From positions 28,127,276 to 28,191,275 of the forward strand of contig NW_027467782.1 of NCBI RefSeq assembly GCF_004210375.1: DNA of 64,000 bases. The letters run 5' to 3'. Shown in pieces: positions 13,707 through 24,530 of this stretch. The position numbers were made by a program, and so were the translations under genes. Source of the stretch: Tachypleus tridentatus (Eukaryota > Arthropoda > Merostomata > Xiphosura > Limulidae). Each line of letters opens with the position of its first letter. Position 1 is the stretch's first letter. A model generated the notes under the pieces. That model ran no database searches. It saw nothing but the letters and a program-made list of their open reading frames with translations, and was not told the origin of the DNA.

Positions 13707-13882
13707 TTTACAGTAGGAAAATAATTAAATGTATAAAACAATTACCTTTTAAAATTATGCAAGAGTGTACACGTTATCTTATATAATTATAGATAACTCA
13801 AATTGTAAAAATATTATGCTAAAAATATTTTTAAAATTGTTTTACAAACTGCGAAAGTTTATAAGTGTATATATACATATAT

Positions 13883-14040
13883 GGCCCGACATGGCCAAGC
13901 GTGTTAAGGTGTTCGACTCGGAATCCGATGGTCGCGGGTTCGAATCCCGGTCACACCAAACACGCTCGCCCACCCAGCCATGGGGGCTTTATAATGTTAC
14001 AGTCAATCACACTATTCGTTGGTAAAGGAGTAGCAGTCTC
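13883..14040 (+). mobile_element. tRNA-derived SINE family A, 3'-truncated
   Basis: Has an excellent tRNA-like head: GGCCCGACATGGCCAAGCG (A box), ACTCGGAATCC, then GGTTCGAATCC (B box), followed by CACACCAAACACGCTCGCC and ATTCGTTGGTAAAGGAGTAG. It loses similarity near 14035, missing the usual 3' half. Likely Pol III promoter remnants, but not a functional tRNA. Confidence 0.85.
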
Positions 14041-14361
14041 CATATAAGGCAAACACCGAGGTGGATATTCAGGTCTCAGAGGAAATCATATAAATGTAGA
14101 ACCTTCCAGGAGTACAAGAGAAGCAAAATAACAAAATAATGTACTTTTAAGTCTATCCACCTAACAAAACATATTTTGTTGTGTTACTTTTCGCGTAATG
14201 TTTTGATACAAAGAAACGAAGACAACATGTAGTATTCAGTATTCATTTTCCTTTATTGAGTCATTTGTACTTCGTGGATTATTTCTGAATTCGAAGTTTC
14301 TCACTCCACCTTATCACCAGACAAAAGAAATATTTTCTAATACCTGTAATTACTTTGAGAG

Positions 14362-14577
14362 TCCCCGTCACATTAAACATGCTCGCCCTTTTAACCGTGG
14401 GAAGGTTATAATGTGACGGTCAATCCCATTATTCGTTGGTAAAATATTAGCCCAAAAGTTGGCGCTGGGTGGTGATGACTAGCTGCCTTCCCTCTAGTCT
14501 TAAACTGCTAAATTAGGAATGTCTAGCGCAGATAGCCCTCGAGCAGTTTTGCACGAAATTCAAAACAAACAAACAAA
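14362..14577 (+). mobile_element. tRNA-derived SINE family A, 5'-truncated
   Basis: Begins inside the element (CCCCGTCACATTAAACATGC). It continues through ATTCGTTGGTAAAA, GGTGGTGATGACTAGCTGCC, the CCTCTAGTC block and AGCCCTCGAGCAG, to a CAAACAAACAAA tail. The tRNA head is missing, as expected from incomplete reverse transcription. Confidence 0.85.
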
Positions 14578-14854
14578 TATATACATATATAAAGTATAAT
14601 CAGTACATGTGTATTTTTATCAAATCAACACTGAAATGGTGAAAATGTTTTTATAATAAATTTGTATAAAATACGCAAATATTTGAGATTTAAGTAATAA
14701 TCTTTTATTGTGAAAATTATATGTATTTTATCCAAAAACGTCACAAGCATAAGCAAAATAAGTAACTGAACAGTTTAAGAACTTTTTTCATCTTCATTAA
14801 TATCAGACCCTTTGGCTTCCTATTAATGGCCAGTGATCCCAAAAGAATGTATAT

Positions 14855-14875
14855 ATGTGTGTGTGTGTGTGTGTG
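14855..14875. repeat. (TG)n microsatellite
   Basis: About ten perfect TG units after a short ATATAT lead. Confidence 0.9.
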
Positions 14876-15111
14876 AAATTGAATGCTTCGAATGAACATC
14901 CTTAATGAGTTGTGTTATATGCCACAACAGCAGTTTCTTTGGTACTACATTGTCAATCAAAGACTATAGCTTTAAGAACTAATATTTTATTCTTAATCTG
15001 CTAAATGTATTATTTCTATTGCTAATATTCTTAAGGTTACGTTTTAGGACTTAATTGACACCTAATGAAATACAATTTAGATTTTAGAAAGGTGCTCATA
15101 CTGATGTCCAA

Positions 15112-15244
15112 GCCTCAAATGGTACAGCGGTTTGTTTGCAGGCTCACACCACTAAAACCAGGGTTTCGAAGCCCATGGTAGGCAGAGCACAGATAGCCCA
15201 TTGTGCAGCTTTGTGCTTAATTCTGAACGAACAAACAAACAAAC
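15112..15244 (+). mobile_element. SINE family B copy
   Basis: The best-preserved family B copy here: CAAATGGTACAGCGG, GCAGGCTCACACCAC, AAAACCAGGGTTTCGAAGCC (B-box-like GGTTTCGAAG), GGTAGGCAGAGCACAG, GCTTTGTGCTTAATTCTGAA and a (CAAA)n tail. The B-box-like core suggests a tRNA-type Pol III promoter origin. Confidence 0.8.
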
Positions 15245-15924
15245 TGATATCCAACGAATTTTCACTCGGAATTTGAAAAGTTTATTACAAAACTATACTG
15301 CTTTGAAAATGTAAGTCTTTCTATTCGAAATTTTGAGTAACTTACAAGTTATTGTATCACAAAACATTATGAACTCAAATAATAAATGAGCCATTTATCC
15401 CAATCTCATATACACTTTGAAGTACTTTAATTTATAGTTTGTAATTGCAATAATAAACTCACAACTACCGCTACTACCAGCTTTGATCAACATCCGACGT
15501 AGAATTTTAGCTTTACACATTTCGTGGGCATGAGCGCCAGTTTTAGTACTAATGCAATATTAAACATTACAGATTAAAATCACATTAATTACTCACCTTA
15601 GGATCTGGAGACAACTATTGTGATATCATACAAGTCCTATTTGTCACCTTTTAACCTCATAATACTGCTAGAATTACAAAATATTCCATTCTACTAACAA
15701 TGACAAGAATATAAGCATACGTACGCTTTTTAATATTCTTAATATGACGAGAATTTTCTTGCAGATTCGCTTGGCACTTTTTTGGAATTGTAGAGGTCGC
15801 TCGATAACACATGTAGCTTACTTCGCAGGTCACTGACAATTTGCAAGCAAAATATTGCATTCAATACGTTGGGGTTAAAAGATATGATGCAGTAAAATGT
15901 TTATATATTTATTTATGTGAAGTG
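15245..15924. promoter_or_regulatory. CpG-containing region, possible divergent promoter
   Basis: This stretch has noticeably more CpG than its neighbours (CCGACGTAG, TTTCGTGGGCATGAGCGCC, GTACGTACGC, GTCGCTCGATAAC). On the minus strand a perfect donor (AAG/GTGAGT) lies at 15597/15596, and on + a candidate ZC3H15 start codon lies at 15925. Together these suggest a TATA-less divergent promoter. No promoter element is diagnostic, so this is inference. Confidence 0.25.
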
Positions 15925-15999
15925 ATGCCCCCAAGGAAAAACCAAACGAATCAGGAAAGAAAATTTACAAGAAGAAAAAAAAGTGAAACATATTTAAAT
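15925..15999 (+). pseudogene. Possible first coding exon of the ZC3H15-like copy
   Basis: An ATG at 15925 opens MPPRKNQ followed by a Lys/Arg/Gln-rich run. ZC3H15 proteins begin MPPKK and continue with a Lys/Glu-rich, SKKAEQKKKEK-like segment. Similarity is limited to the first residues and the composition, and the expected KTFGLKNKKG block does not follow in frame. It could be a decayed first exon, or coincidence in A-rich DNA. The support is its position about 3.1 kb upstream of the clear ZC3H15 exon on the same strand. Confidence 0.25.
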
Positions 16000-16079
16000 T
16001 TTATTATCGTGTACAAGGACATTGTAAATATTAACCAGTGCAATATTTGTACTTGTAAAAATGTACTGTAACTTGAATT

Positions 16080-19073
16080 TATCGTAGCTGCTAAGCCTAA
16101 TGCTGGTCTGTGAGGGTTAATACGAAAACGAGTTAGTTAACCACATAATTAATAATTGTTCATTCTCATTACAAGTAGTGTCTGCCGAATTATGCAAGTA
16201 GATTTGGACAACATTTTAAAATGAAATTATTGGTATATAACTTATAAGTAGGGACTACATAAATTGTAAATTTACAATTTTTAGACTTTAAAGGCAATGG
16301 TGAAAAACGTGCTTTGAATTGTGGCTCTATTGTAATCAGAAAAAGGTATTTCTAGTGGTTGAGTGAGTCCTACAGGTTATTATGGTTTTATTCTTACTGT
16401 CACTTCTACACGTGAAGCAACTAGTAAAGCTTCAAGAGCACTTAACAGGGCAAGTACTTCTCTTTATAACTTAATTGTATTAAATGACTCTTTATGTGCA
16501 AGTTTTAAACTATGAAAACTAGTTTTATAATATTAAATAGTTTTCATTAAAACAAATTCAGACACAAGACCAAAAACAGCATGGGTAGATAATTGCACTT
16601 TGCAGTCACTTCGGATCTTTAGTTAATTGGTTGATACCTTTACCAAAACCTGATTGGCCAAAATACAGATACCTGTTGCACACTTTGTGAAAATTCGATC
16701 TACAGCTGGCCACAAAACAGATGTCAACATGCTACAACATTCAGTGATTAAGTGTGCTGATCCTGTATTGATAAAGTAACATTGATACAGGAAAAGAAGA
16801 AAGTGACTTGTAAGTTCAAAGTGACAGTGTAGATGTAATGGTTCAGACTTAGAGGTCAAAATTGCATAAAAAACAGGTGTGAAAGAACTGCAAGGTAATT
16901 TAAAAGTATGAAGAAAGAGAAAATAAAGGACTGATTCATCTATTCCACTGGAGAGTGATGAAGACGAAATGTCTAGCAGAACTTCTGAGGATCCCATGGA
17001 GTTTGTGACACTGAATGAATGATGCAGATAATCCAAAAATTGAAGTGTAAAAGCAAGACGTGGTATTTCAACATGGCACAGGAGCAATGCCGATTCAATT
17101 TGGTATTGAATGCACAACAACATTAAACTTTCCAAATCAAGAAGCTCTATGAAAAGCATCAAGTTTCAGTGCTCTTGAAAAGAACAGTTGATTGCTTGCA
17201 TTCTGTATGGCAGGATTAAGGATTCTTTGTACTATGTTACTTCCAGGAGATCCAGATGATCTTATGAACATGACTGGAAATACAATTAAATCTGATGATA
17301 CAAAACTATTCTCATATGCCAATAATGTGCAACAAGTTTTGCCAGAAAAAGTTATACTTGCACTGATATTCTAGTCAATGATGTTTAAAGAAATGAAAGA
17401 TAGATTGAAGAACAAACTTTTGAAATAGCTAGATGAGAATTGTCCCACTGATGTGAAGGTCATGGATTTTGTATCTACTCTGAAAACTAAAAGCAAGAAT
17501 GAGAACAAATAGTTAATAACATAACATACACATCTTCCAAGTTTACTACTGTGTACTATGGGAGTCAAAAACTTGCAATAGCATTACTAAATCTGCATAT
17601 TTTTTTCATAAAACTTTGTAGGAGATTTTTGTTCAACCTGAAAACTCTAAAAGTGAGTTTTAGCTCATTCTAGAATGATGTTATTTATTAAGGATAGCCA
17701 TTCAGCACAATTCCTGGGTGTCTGGCCTGTGGAAGCAGTGTTAAAAATTTGCAAACAGTCTAAAAAAAGTTGATTTATTTATATCAACCATTTGTAATTT
17801 TAATGTATTTGAACAGAAACTAAAATAAATGGTTATCTGTGTTGATGGTGGCACTATTTTTCTCTCACTTTGACTATTTGAATTAGATTTACATTGCTTA
17901 GCTTTAGGCCAGACCATAAAATAACTTGTTGTTGCAAAATTCATGGTTAAATTTCAAAATTTCTTAATCAAAATGAGAATTGATACATCAGTTAGTTTCA
18001 TGCAAAGTAATCAATTCATTTTATGAAAATAATCAACTTGTGTGTCCAATTATTACCATCTTCAATATTCAGTAATAAAAAATTAATCTTTTTAGAGGCA
18101 GTTCACGTCTTGCACAGAAAGCTGTCTTTTTATGTCTGCCTTAGAAATTTCCATGCTACTTGTGAATTTCTGCTGATTGTGTGAGTGACTAATTTCCTCA
18201 CACAGGTTGTGTAGTAATGATGGATTACAGTCATGTTGACTAATTGTTTTTCAAATTACATTGTGATGCTTCTTGTTTGGTGATATTGTTTTGTCTGGTG
18301 CACATGAGATGGTGTGTAAGGTAAAGGTGAGACTGTTTCTTGTTTCTGTTTTTTTATAGTATTATTTGGCTAGTGTATGAAATATGTTTTTTGAAATAAC
18401 CAAATACTTTGTTGAGGTCAGAAAATGACTGATTTGGGGTATATTCAGTGGTGATGCACACCAACACACACACACACATCCTAAATAGATCAGATGAATT
18501 TAAATTGGGTCTGGTAAAGGCAAATTCTGGGTGTTATTTACCTCATTTTACTGCTTTAATATCGTGCTGAAAAGGTGTGGTCAGTTCTTATAAACTTATG
18601 AGAAGACAGTGCATTAGCATTCAAAATATTAGTCTACAAGGTATCCAAGGCTACCTTAACTTTTACCAGTGTTTGAAACTGCAGAATTTTCTGTTGACCT
18701 TTTAACATGTCTTTAACACTTTGTAATTTCATAATTATCATCAACATTGTCTGTAGAAAAGTATGAAGAAAAACAGTATGAAAGGCTGTGTAAAATAATA
18801 CTTCCATATAGTTATCTTATAAGTACCACATTAATGTCAAATTCATAAAGTGTAATTTTCATCTTAACAGCTGTCACATTTTCTTTATTTTTAATGACCA
18901 TTTATTACATAATATGTTTTGAATATTTTAAAACTCTAATTATCTTTGTAATGCATAATTTGTTTACTTAATCAGTGAAATAGTATGCCATGTTTATTAA
19001 TGTTATTGATACAAAGGTTCAAACAAATTGTTGGTAATATAAGAGTAATCACACTCTACTCACATTACCTTAG
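16080..19073. other. Putative intron with unclassified repeat-like DNA
   Basis: 16.45-17.56 kb is less AT-rich and carries open frames on both strands (a 179-codon minus frame at 16623-17162 and short + frames). I cannot assign them to a known transposon, and stops break the + reading. 17.6-19.07 kb shows nothing recognisable apart from a short (CA)n at 18463-18478. Confidence 0.4.
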
Positions 19074-19160
19074 GTAGATCAACAAGTAGGAAGAAAAAGA
19101 AGGAAATTGAGGACCTGAACTTGATATTCAAATCTGTAATAACACAGAAAGATGAGAAAG
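19074..19160 (+). CDS. ZC3H15: ZC3H15-like exon (Lys-rich segment before the zinc fingers)
   Basis: The acceptor TTACCTTAG precedes 87 nt with no stop, and the donor AAAG/GTAAAA follows. Translation in the phase set by the next exon gives a Lys-rich stretch, then KKKKEIEDLNLIFKSVITQK and DEKG. This matches the human ZC3H15 segment with [20 protein letters not shown] before the first CCCH finger. The exon ends one base into a Gly codon that the next exon completes (GGA), so the phases agree. ZC3H15 (DFRP1) binds and stabilises the translation-associated GTPase DRG1. The exon itself is intact, but the next one is damaged, so the locus is probably a pseudogene or partial duplicate. Confidence 0.75.
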
Positions 19161-19244
19161 GTAAAATACTACTCTTTATATTGTGAAATAGGTTTTTTCT
19201 GTCACCTTTCCTTGCTTGTGGAGAATGAAGTTAATGTTAGATAA

Positions 19245-19698
19245 CACTGCACAACAAAGTTTTTGCTTCTTTAACACTGTTGGGTGTTCCTTATAGATTT
19301 TTGGCTGCTGGTCATGAAAATCACATCCACATTTGCCCATTATGTACAGTTTCATTGAAATCTTCAGTTTTGCTACAATGTGAAAACAATATCAGGGCAA
19401 CTGGAATTTGTCAATGCTTGCTGACTACTGTTGGACACTGCAACGTGATGCACAGGACATTGAATACAAACAAAAATCAGGAGCAAAACACTTTTAATTA
19501 TGTTGAACTTAATAGCGTATTAGAAACATAAACACAATTAAATAAGTTATTGCCAGTAAACAGTTAACTGTCTATTTCTCAAAGTTTCTACTGATGAAGC
19601 AAAACCAAAACTATATTTGTGCATACCCACCAGATACCTGCCACAATCAGCAAAACCTTTTCAGGAATCAAAAAATTTCAAAAAAATTGTTGTGCAGT
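19245..19698. mobile_element. Non-autonomous DNA transposon, CACTG ends (Chapaev/CMC-like)
   Basis: The left end reads CACTGCACAACAAAGTTTTT. The right end reads AAAAAATTGTTGTGCAGT, its reverse complement apart from the lost final G and small changes. The 4-bp word ATAA flanks both ends (19241-19244 and 19699-19702). CACTG termini with a 4-bp duplication fit Chapaev-type CMC elements. The inner 83-codon frame at 19280-19531 resembles no transposase that I know. The element sits in the intron between two ZC3H15-like exons. Confidence 0.6.
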
Positions 19699-19883
19699 AT
19701 AATTTGTGTATGGAGTATAAAGGTTTATTATTTTATTTTTACCTAATACAAATGCTAGATTAGACAAGCTTTCCCATAAGTTATTTCTATGTAATTTGAA
19801 AGAGAGTGTGAGCAAGAAATTCTGAAATTTGTATATTCCTATTGTTGTATGACTTTCCAGTAACATAACAAGTATGTGATATG

Positions 19884-20050
19884 TATCTTAGGACAACTGG
19901 TGATACCAAAACAAAATTGAGAACAATGTTTTGACCTTCTTAGGTCATCTCTAGATTAACAAAGAAGGAGTTTGCAACAGTTGTCCTGAAATACATTTTT
20001 ACTTCAAGTTGGTTTCTCATCATCACGAAATACATGATATATTGTTAATC
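19884..20050 (-). mobile_element. Second copy of the 3.9-kb fold-back family
   Basis: Shares, in reverse orientation to 3.83-4.05 kb, the blocks GAACAATGTTTTGACCTTCTT, TTAACAAAGAAGGAGTTTGC, ACATTTTTACTTCAAGT and GGTTTCTCATCATCA. The two ends (TAGGACAACTGGTGAT and AACAGTTGTCCTGAAA) are again imperfect inverted repeats. Confidence 0.6.
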
Positions 20051-21219
20051 ACTTAACCTCCCCTACATGTTGATATGGCATGTTTTGTAAACATATAAAT
20101 ACAAAGATTTTGATTTTTTTTCTTTTTTTCCAGTGTTGCTTTTGCTTGTTTTGAAGTGGTGTAAAATGAGCAGGAGAAGATGTCAATGTGAGGTTTCATA
20201 GTACTAAAAAACATAGGATTTTATAGTTAACTGAAGACTTTAAGAATTACTACATAAAGTGTTATTAATACAGATTATCTTTGGATACGTCAATGATCTG
20301 GCTGTCTAAGTAGGTCATAAAGGTTTTTAAGATATTATTTTTTAGAAATAGCAAATAACATAAGTTGAATCTTTCAAACTGAGTTATTCAAGAAAAAGTT
20401 AAAATACTTTCCAGAATTATTATGGTTTTTATACCTTATGTATTATATAGAAACTGAAATACATCATGATGTATTCTACCATATTAATATTGCTCTTGAT
20501 ATGTAGTCTTAAATGTGTTTAAAGATGGAACCTCTTTGCTTTCTACTTTTAGAGATACATTTCCCTGACATAAGTGAGGATTTTTTTAGCATTAGTCATA
20601 AATAAATAATTTCTAAAGTGTGGAACATCAGGTTTACAATTTCACCCATTTAAAGTTCTAAATATTTATTTTTCATTATTTTTTTAAGGTCTGGCACTAA
20701 AATTGTACCAATGTATAACTTTTAATTATAAATATTTATTCTTTATCAGTGAGAGTTAAATATTTACTTTTGGAGTGGTTGGAAAGAAATAGTTTTATTC
20801 CATATGAGTTCTGCAGTTATAACACTTTGCAGAGACATAAATCAGGTAGATAATTGTGACTAACCAACAATAATTGGCTTCATAACTACAATGACATTAT
20901 TTACATAGCTAAAACTCATTCAAAACAAAAGGCATAAGCTATTATATTACTGTAACTTCATTGAATGTTATTTTTATACATTTTAAAAATGCATGTTGGT
21001 ACATTTTATCTGTTTTTATAACTTTAAAAATTAAAACAACTTATGTAACAAGTGTGTGGTGCAAGTATTGTGTACATATTAACTGAAAGCATGAATTCTT
21101 ATACTGTACATAGCTATCTTTAATATTAAATTAGTTTTCATAATTTTTGTGTGTTTTCAATAGTTAGGTCACTGATACTCTTAGGGGTGAATCAAAACAA
21201 GTGTTCAAAGTCTGCTTTA
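20051..21219. other. Intron DNA
   Basis: AT-rich and without recognisable features; lies between the two ZC3H15-like exons, outside the inverted duplication. Confidence 0.5.
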
Positions 21220-21331
21220 TGTAAATCACACACAACAGCATTGAAGTGTTTTATCTTGTTACTCTCAACATGGCTACAGTTCAGTTACATTCATCTCTTG
21301 CAGAAAGGTGATATAAATATTTTAATTTCAG

Positions 21332-21469
21332 GAACTGATCCTAAATCTGTACTGTATGTTTTTTATAAGTAAGAACAGTGTAAGAAAGGTGACAAATGCA
21401 AGTTTTCCCACGATGATGTTGAAAATAAGAGTGAAAAGAAGAGTATTTATGTAGACTTGAGAGATGAAG
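21332..21469 (+). pseudogene. ZC3H15: ZC3H15-like CCCH zinc-finger exon, disabled (left copy)
   Basis: The acceptor TTTCAG precedes 138 nt and the donor GAAG/GTAATG follows. Translation reads GTDPKSVLYVFYK, a TAA stop, then [14 protein letters not shown] and [14 protein letters not shown]. Human ZC3H15 has [20 protein letters not shown] at this place, so the family match is clear. Two lesions hit the first CCCH finger: its first zinc-ligand Cys is Tyr (TAT), and the Gln codon after the Lys is TAA. The remaining ligands (C, C, H) are kept. With a full-length product excluded, this is an unprocessed (intron-bearing) pseudogene. No later exon (second finger, DFRP-type C-terminus) was recognised downstream in the arm. 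Confidence 0.85.
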
Positions 21470-22197
21470 GTAATGTAGTTTATTTTTTTATCTATGTATC
21501 TATTATCTGTTAACAACGTAAAGTATAAAGGTTTTTTAAATCAACTGTATGGTTTTCTGTGTTTGCATTATTAGTGTTAGACTACTGAAGCATTTTAAGA
21601 GTTTAAATGTCCATCTCCAGTTGTACCTTTTAGAAAATTAATGTAGATAAATCTAATTCTGTTAAGGGTTTATATCTTTCATTTCAATTATAAAAAGTTT
21701 AAATTCTATATTTTTTGGTCAAGATGAATTTTATATCTAATAAATAATTTGGATTTCAATCAGTTAATGCATACTGCACTTGATAAACCAGAATAAACAT
21801 ATGATATCATAGAAGAATATTCCTACAGCTTTCAAATAGGCAAAATATTTTAAATAAAACCACAACAACAAAAGAAACAAAATTCCTGTCTTTGATATTT
21901 TTCCTCTTTTCCCTGAGCCTTACATTAAGAACATTTGTTCACAATCATGAGAGCTCTGGATGTCTAATATGTTGATAAACCAAATTACTGCTGCAGTAAT
22001 ATATGATCAGTGTATTGACGATAGAAATTCCCATTTTAGCTGAACATGCTTCTGGAAAGATTTCCCAGGAATTTAGTTCAATGTTATATGCAGACTTTAA
22101 TTTTCAGGAAATTAGATTCATGGGTTTAGCCAGTGATTTCTTCTTCTTTTCAGTAAAACAATGTTTCTAAGTAAGAATGTAATCAATAAGAAGACAT

Positions 22198-22505
22198 TTG
22201 GACTCTCTGTTTTCTTTGTTTTTAACACATTTTATTTTAGTCTGTCACACTCCACACCATTTCAAGAGTTTTAGTTTTCCACTACTTTTCATGCTTCCAA
22301 GTTGTTTGCTTTGGGAGAGAATTGCTCTTCTCATACTTTTGTTTCTGTTGATACCAGTTCTACCAGGGGACTGGTACATGTTGATAAACTTTACCATACC
22401 TCAAATCTGGTTGATATACCTGTGGTAGTTGTGACTCAGATGTCATTTGTGTGGCTTTACTCTTATTTACACATGGGAGAATTGAGTATTTCATGTCATT
22501 AATGT
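22198..22505. repeat. Unclassified moderately GC block, present in both arms
   Basis: Less AT-rich than its flanks and open on + in two frames (22198-22428, 22302-22502) and, in the right-arm copy, on the opposite strand (31202-31450, 82 codons). No domain is recognisable. It could be a fragment of an unknown transposon carried along in the duplication. Confidence 0.3.
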
Positions 22506-22869
22506 ATGGATTTTGGTAAGTTAGATATTTATATGTCCTTTATCACCTAAGTTATTTTAAATGAATTGTAAATGAGATGTTGATTATTAATTGTGTTATT
22601 ACTAGATACATTTAATCATTTTGCAAGTACATTAATCTTACATACTTTGTGGTCTCGACAGATTTCATGGCTTTGTTAGTTCATTATTAGTAATTTCACT
22701 TTCGGTATGTTTAGCCTAGATTGTTTGTAAGTTGCATATTATTACTACTAGTAACATATAATTATTTTATTTTTCAAAATTGTTGATTTTGTGCTTAACC
22801 ATTTTCTCTTCATAATCCACTATTTAATATTCTTCCACACAGTGTCCACTTCATTGCTCTAAATCATGT

Positions 22870-23325
22870 TTTCCATTTCAGGACTTTCCTGTTTGTTTGG
22901 ACAAACCTCAGTTCTTTTTTTACTCTATGAGAATTTGTGCTCTTCTCTCTATGAATAACTAGATAATGTTTGCTTCTACTCATTCACAGTCCATAGACCA
23001 CACTTCACTGATTCTACAAGTTACAATAGAGTGAGGATTCCTAGTGACAGTGGGGGAAATACATTCTTATCTCCTCTCAATAACCCATTCATTTGGGTAG
23101 TTTTCTTCTTTTCAACCTCATTTGGGCCTAGCCTTCTCCTTTTCAGGTTTGGAGCAAGCAGTTCACATGTTCTTCACCTCACATTTCTTGCAGTTAAATG
23201 TATTCTATCTTTGTGGGGATGTGAACTATGGATCAAACTTGTATGTATTCACTTTAGTGGGAACTGTGAGATCAGTGAAACTTCTTACCCATACACACTG
23301 CCCGCATCCATATACTAGCAAAAAC
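22870..23325. repeat. Unclassified repeat-like block with 95-codon open frame
   Basis: A distinctly less AT-rich block containing the frame 23031-23318. Its copy in the right arm (30377-30664, minus) keeps the same length and frame with only a few amino-acid changes. The translation is hydrophobic and Ser/Phe-rich with no recognised domain. Similarity between copies is explained by the recent duplication, so it does not prove coding function. Confidence 0.3.
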
Positions 23326-24530
23326 ATTTACTAGTTCATGTCTTGCCTTATGTATTGTATGTTATAAAATGTTTTCATTTTAAGTTGAATTTTCTTCATC
23401 AGTAAAACTTGTGATTTCTTTACTAATGTGATGTTAACGTGCATCTGCTTACAGAAGAACTGAATCATTTAACCAATCAAAATAAGTGTTTGTAATAATT
23501 ATTTTAGCAATTAATCAAAATTATGATTGAATCAGTTGTCATGTTAATAATAAACTAATTGAAATTAATGTTTCTAGTTATTCCAAATATCTAGATGATC
23601 AAAATATTTGTTAGGTACAAACTTACATAAGAGGCAGGTGTGGGGATGCTTTACGACTTCCATTTCCATTAAATTTACTATTCCTGTCATTGCTACTGCA
23701 AAGCTACAGAAGCTATCTATCACTGCACCAATTTTGAACCATTGACTGTCAACTTTCTGGCTATTTTAATAATAAGGTTTAAATTTATTGTATTTTGATT
23801 TTTTTCTCACACTGTGTAATGTTTTTGCTTTAAATTGTATCACTATTATTTAAAGTTGTATAAGTGTGAGCCCAAGTGGTCCAGTCATTCATATTTTTAG
23901 TATTTAATAACTGTATTCTTCAGTTATGTATGAGAGAATGCAGGTGAGGTGAAGGGATCCATAGGGGTAAACATTATGCACATTTTTCAGAAATTAATAA
24001 TAATATTGTTTAATATTATATTTAAATAGACATGAATTTAAGGTAGAGATCAAGGGAGTTGAAACCCCATCCCTTCTAGCTATTCTTTTTTTTATTTTTT
24101 GAAAAGTAATCCCTGTATCATTTAATGTTTTTTATCTGTGGGGTCTTAACTCCTCCCTCCATTTTCCCCCTTCATTTAATTAGGAAAACAGTCAATAGTA
24201 TTGAAAATAAATATTAGGTTTCAATATCTGTTTGATTGGTCTATTAATTACCTTTATTATTATTTATTTGAATTTACTTTATTTTGAATCTGTAACAGTC
24301 AGGTGTATCAGCCATTAACTTATGAATACAATTATATGAACATCAACTGAATGTTTCCCTGGTAAATTATCAGGCCTTGGCTTTTTTCCAGAAATTAACA
24401 GTGTGCATGCATTCTAGACTTTATGGAGATTTGTTTTTAATAAAGTTAGCATTATTTTTCTGAATTTATAATGCACAGTGGAGGTGGTTTAGACATTTTC
24501 ATTGTTGGTTGGTTAGCTTGGCATTTCATG

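Larger units (their letters stand above)
21220..24530 (+). repeat. Left arm of a ~3.3-kb inverted duplication
   Basis: The whole stretch reappears as its reverse complement at 29254-32479, with only scattered substitutions and small indels by eye. Matching landmarks include the ZC3H15-like exon (21332-21469 against 32231-32368), a 95-codon open frame (23031-23318 against 30377-30664) and the inner border GGTTAGCTTGGCATTT (near 24512 against 29270). Similarity stops abruptly at 24530/29254 and at about 21220/32479. Confidence 0.9.

Noticed and set aside
13883-13960. tRNA gene
   Set aside because: A and B boxes are present, but the sequence is the head of a SINE, continues into SINE body and does not fold convincingly as a full cloverleaf with an acceptor stem.
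13765-14047. Overlapping 60-86 codon frames
   Set aside because: They read through a tRNA-derived SINE in two frames; no protein.
16623-17162. 179-codon minus-strand frame
   Set aside because: Hydrophobic, Leu/Ser-rich composition typical of an antisense frame; no domain, splice context or homologue recognised. Its region may still be a transposon relic.
22198-22502. Paralogue of the ZC3H15 second zinc finger
   Set aside because: I looked for the WFWVCPGG-like and MYRH-like blocks downstream of the disabled exon and did not find them here or elsewhere in the arm.
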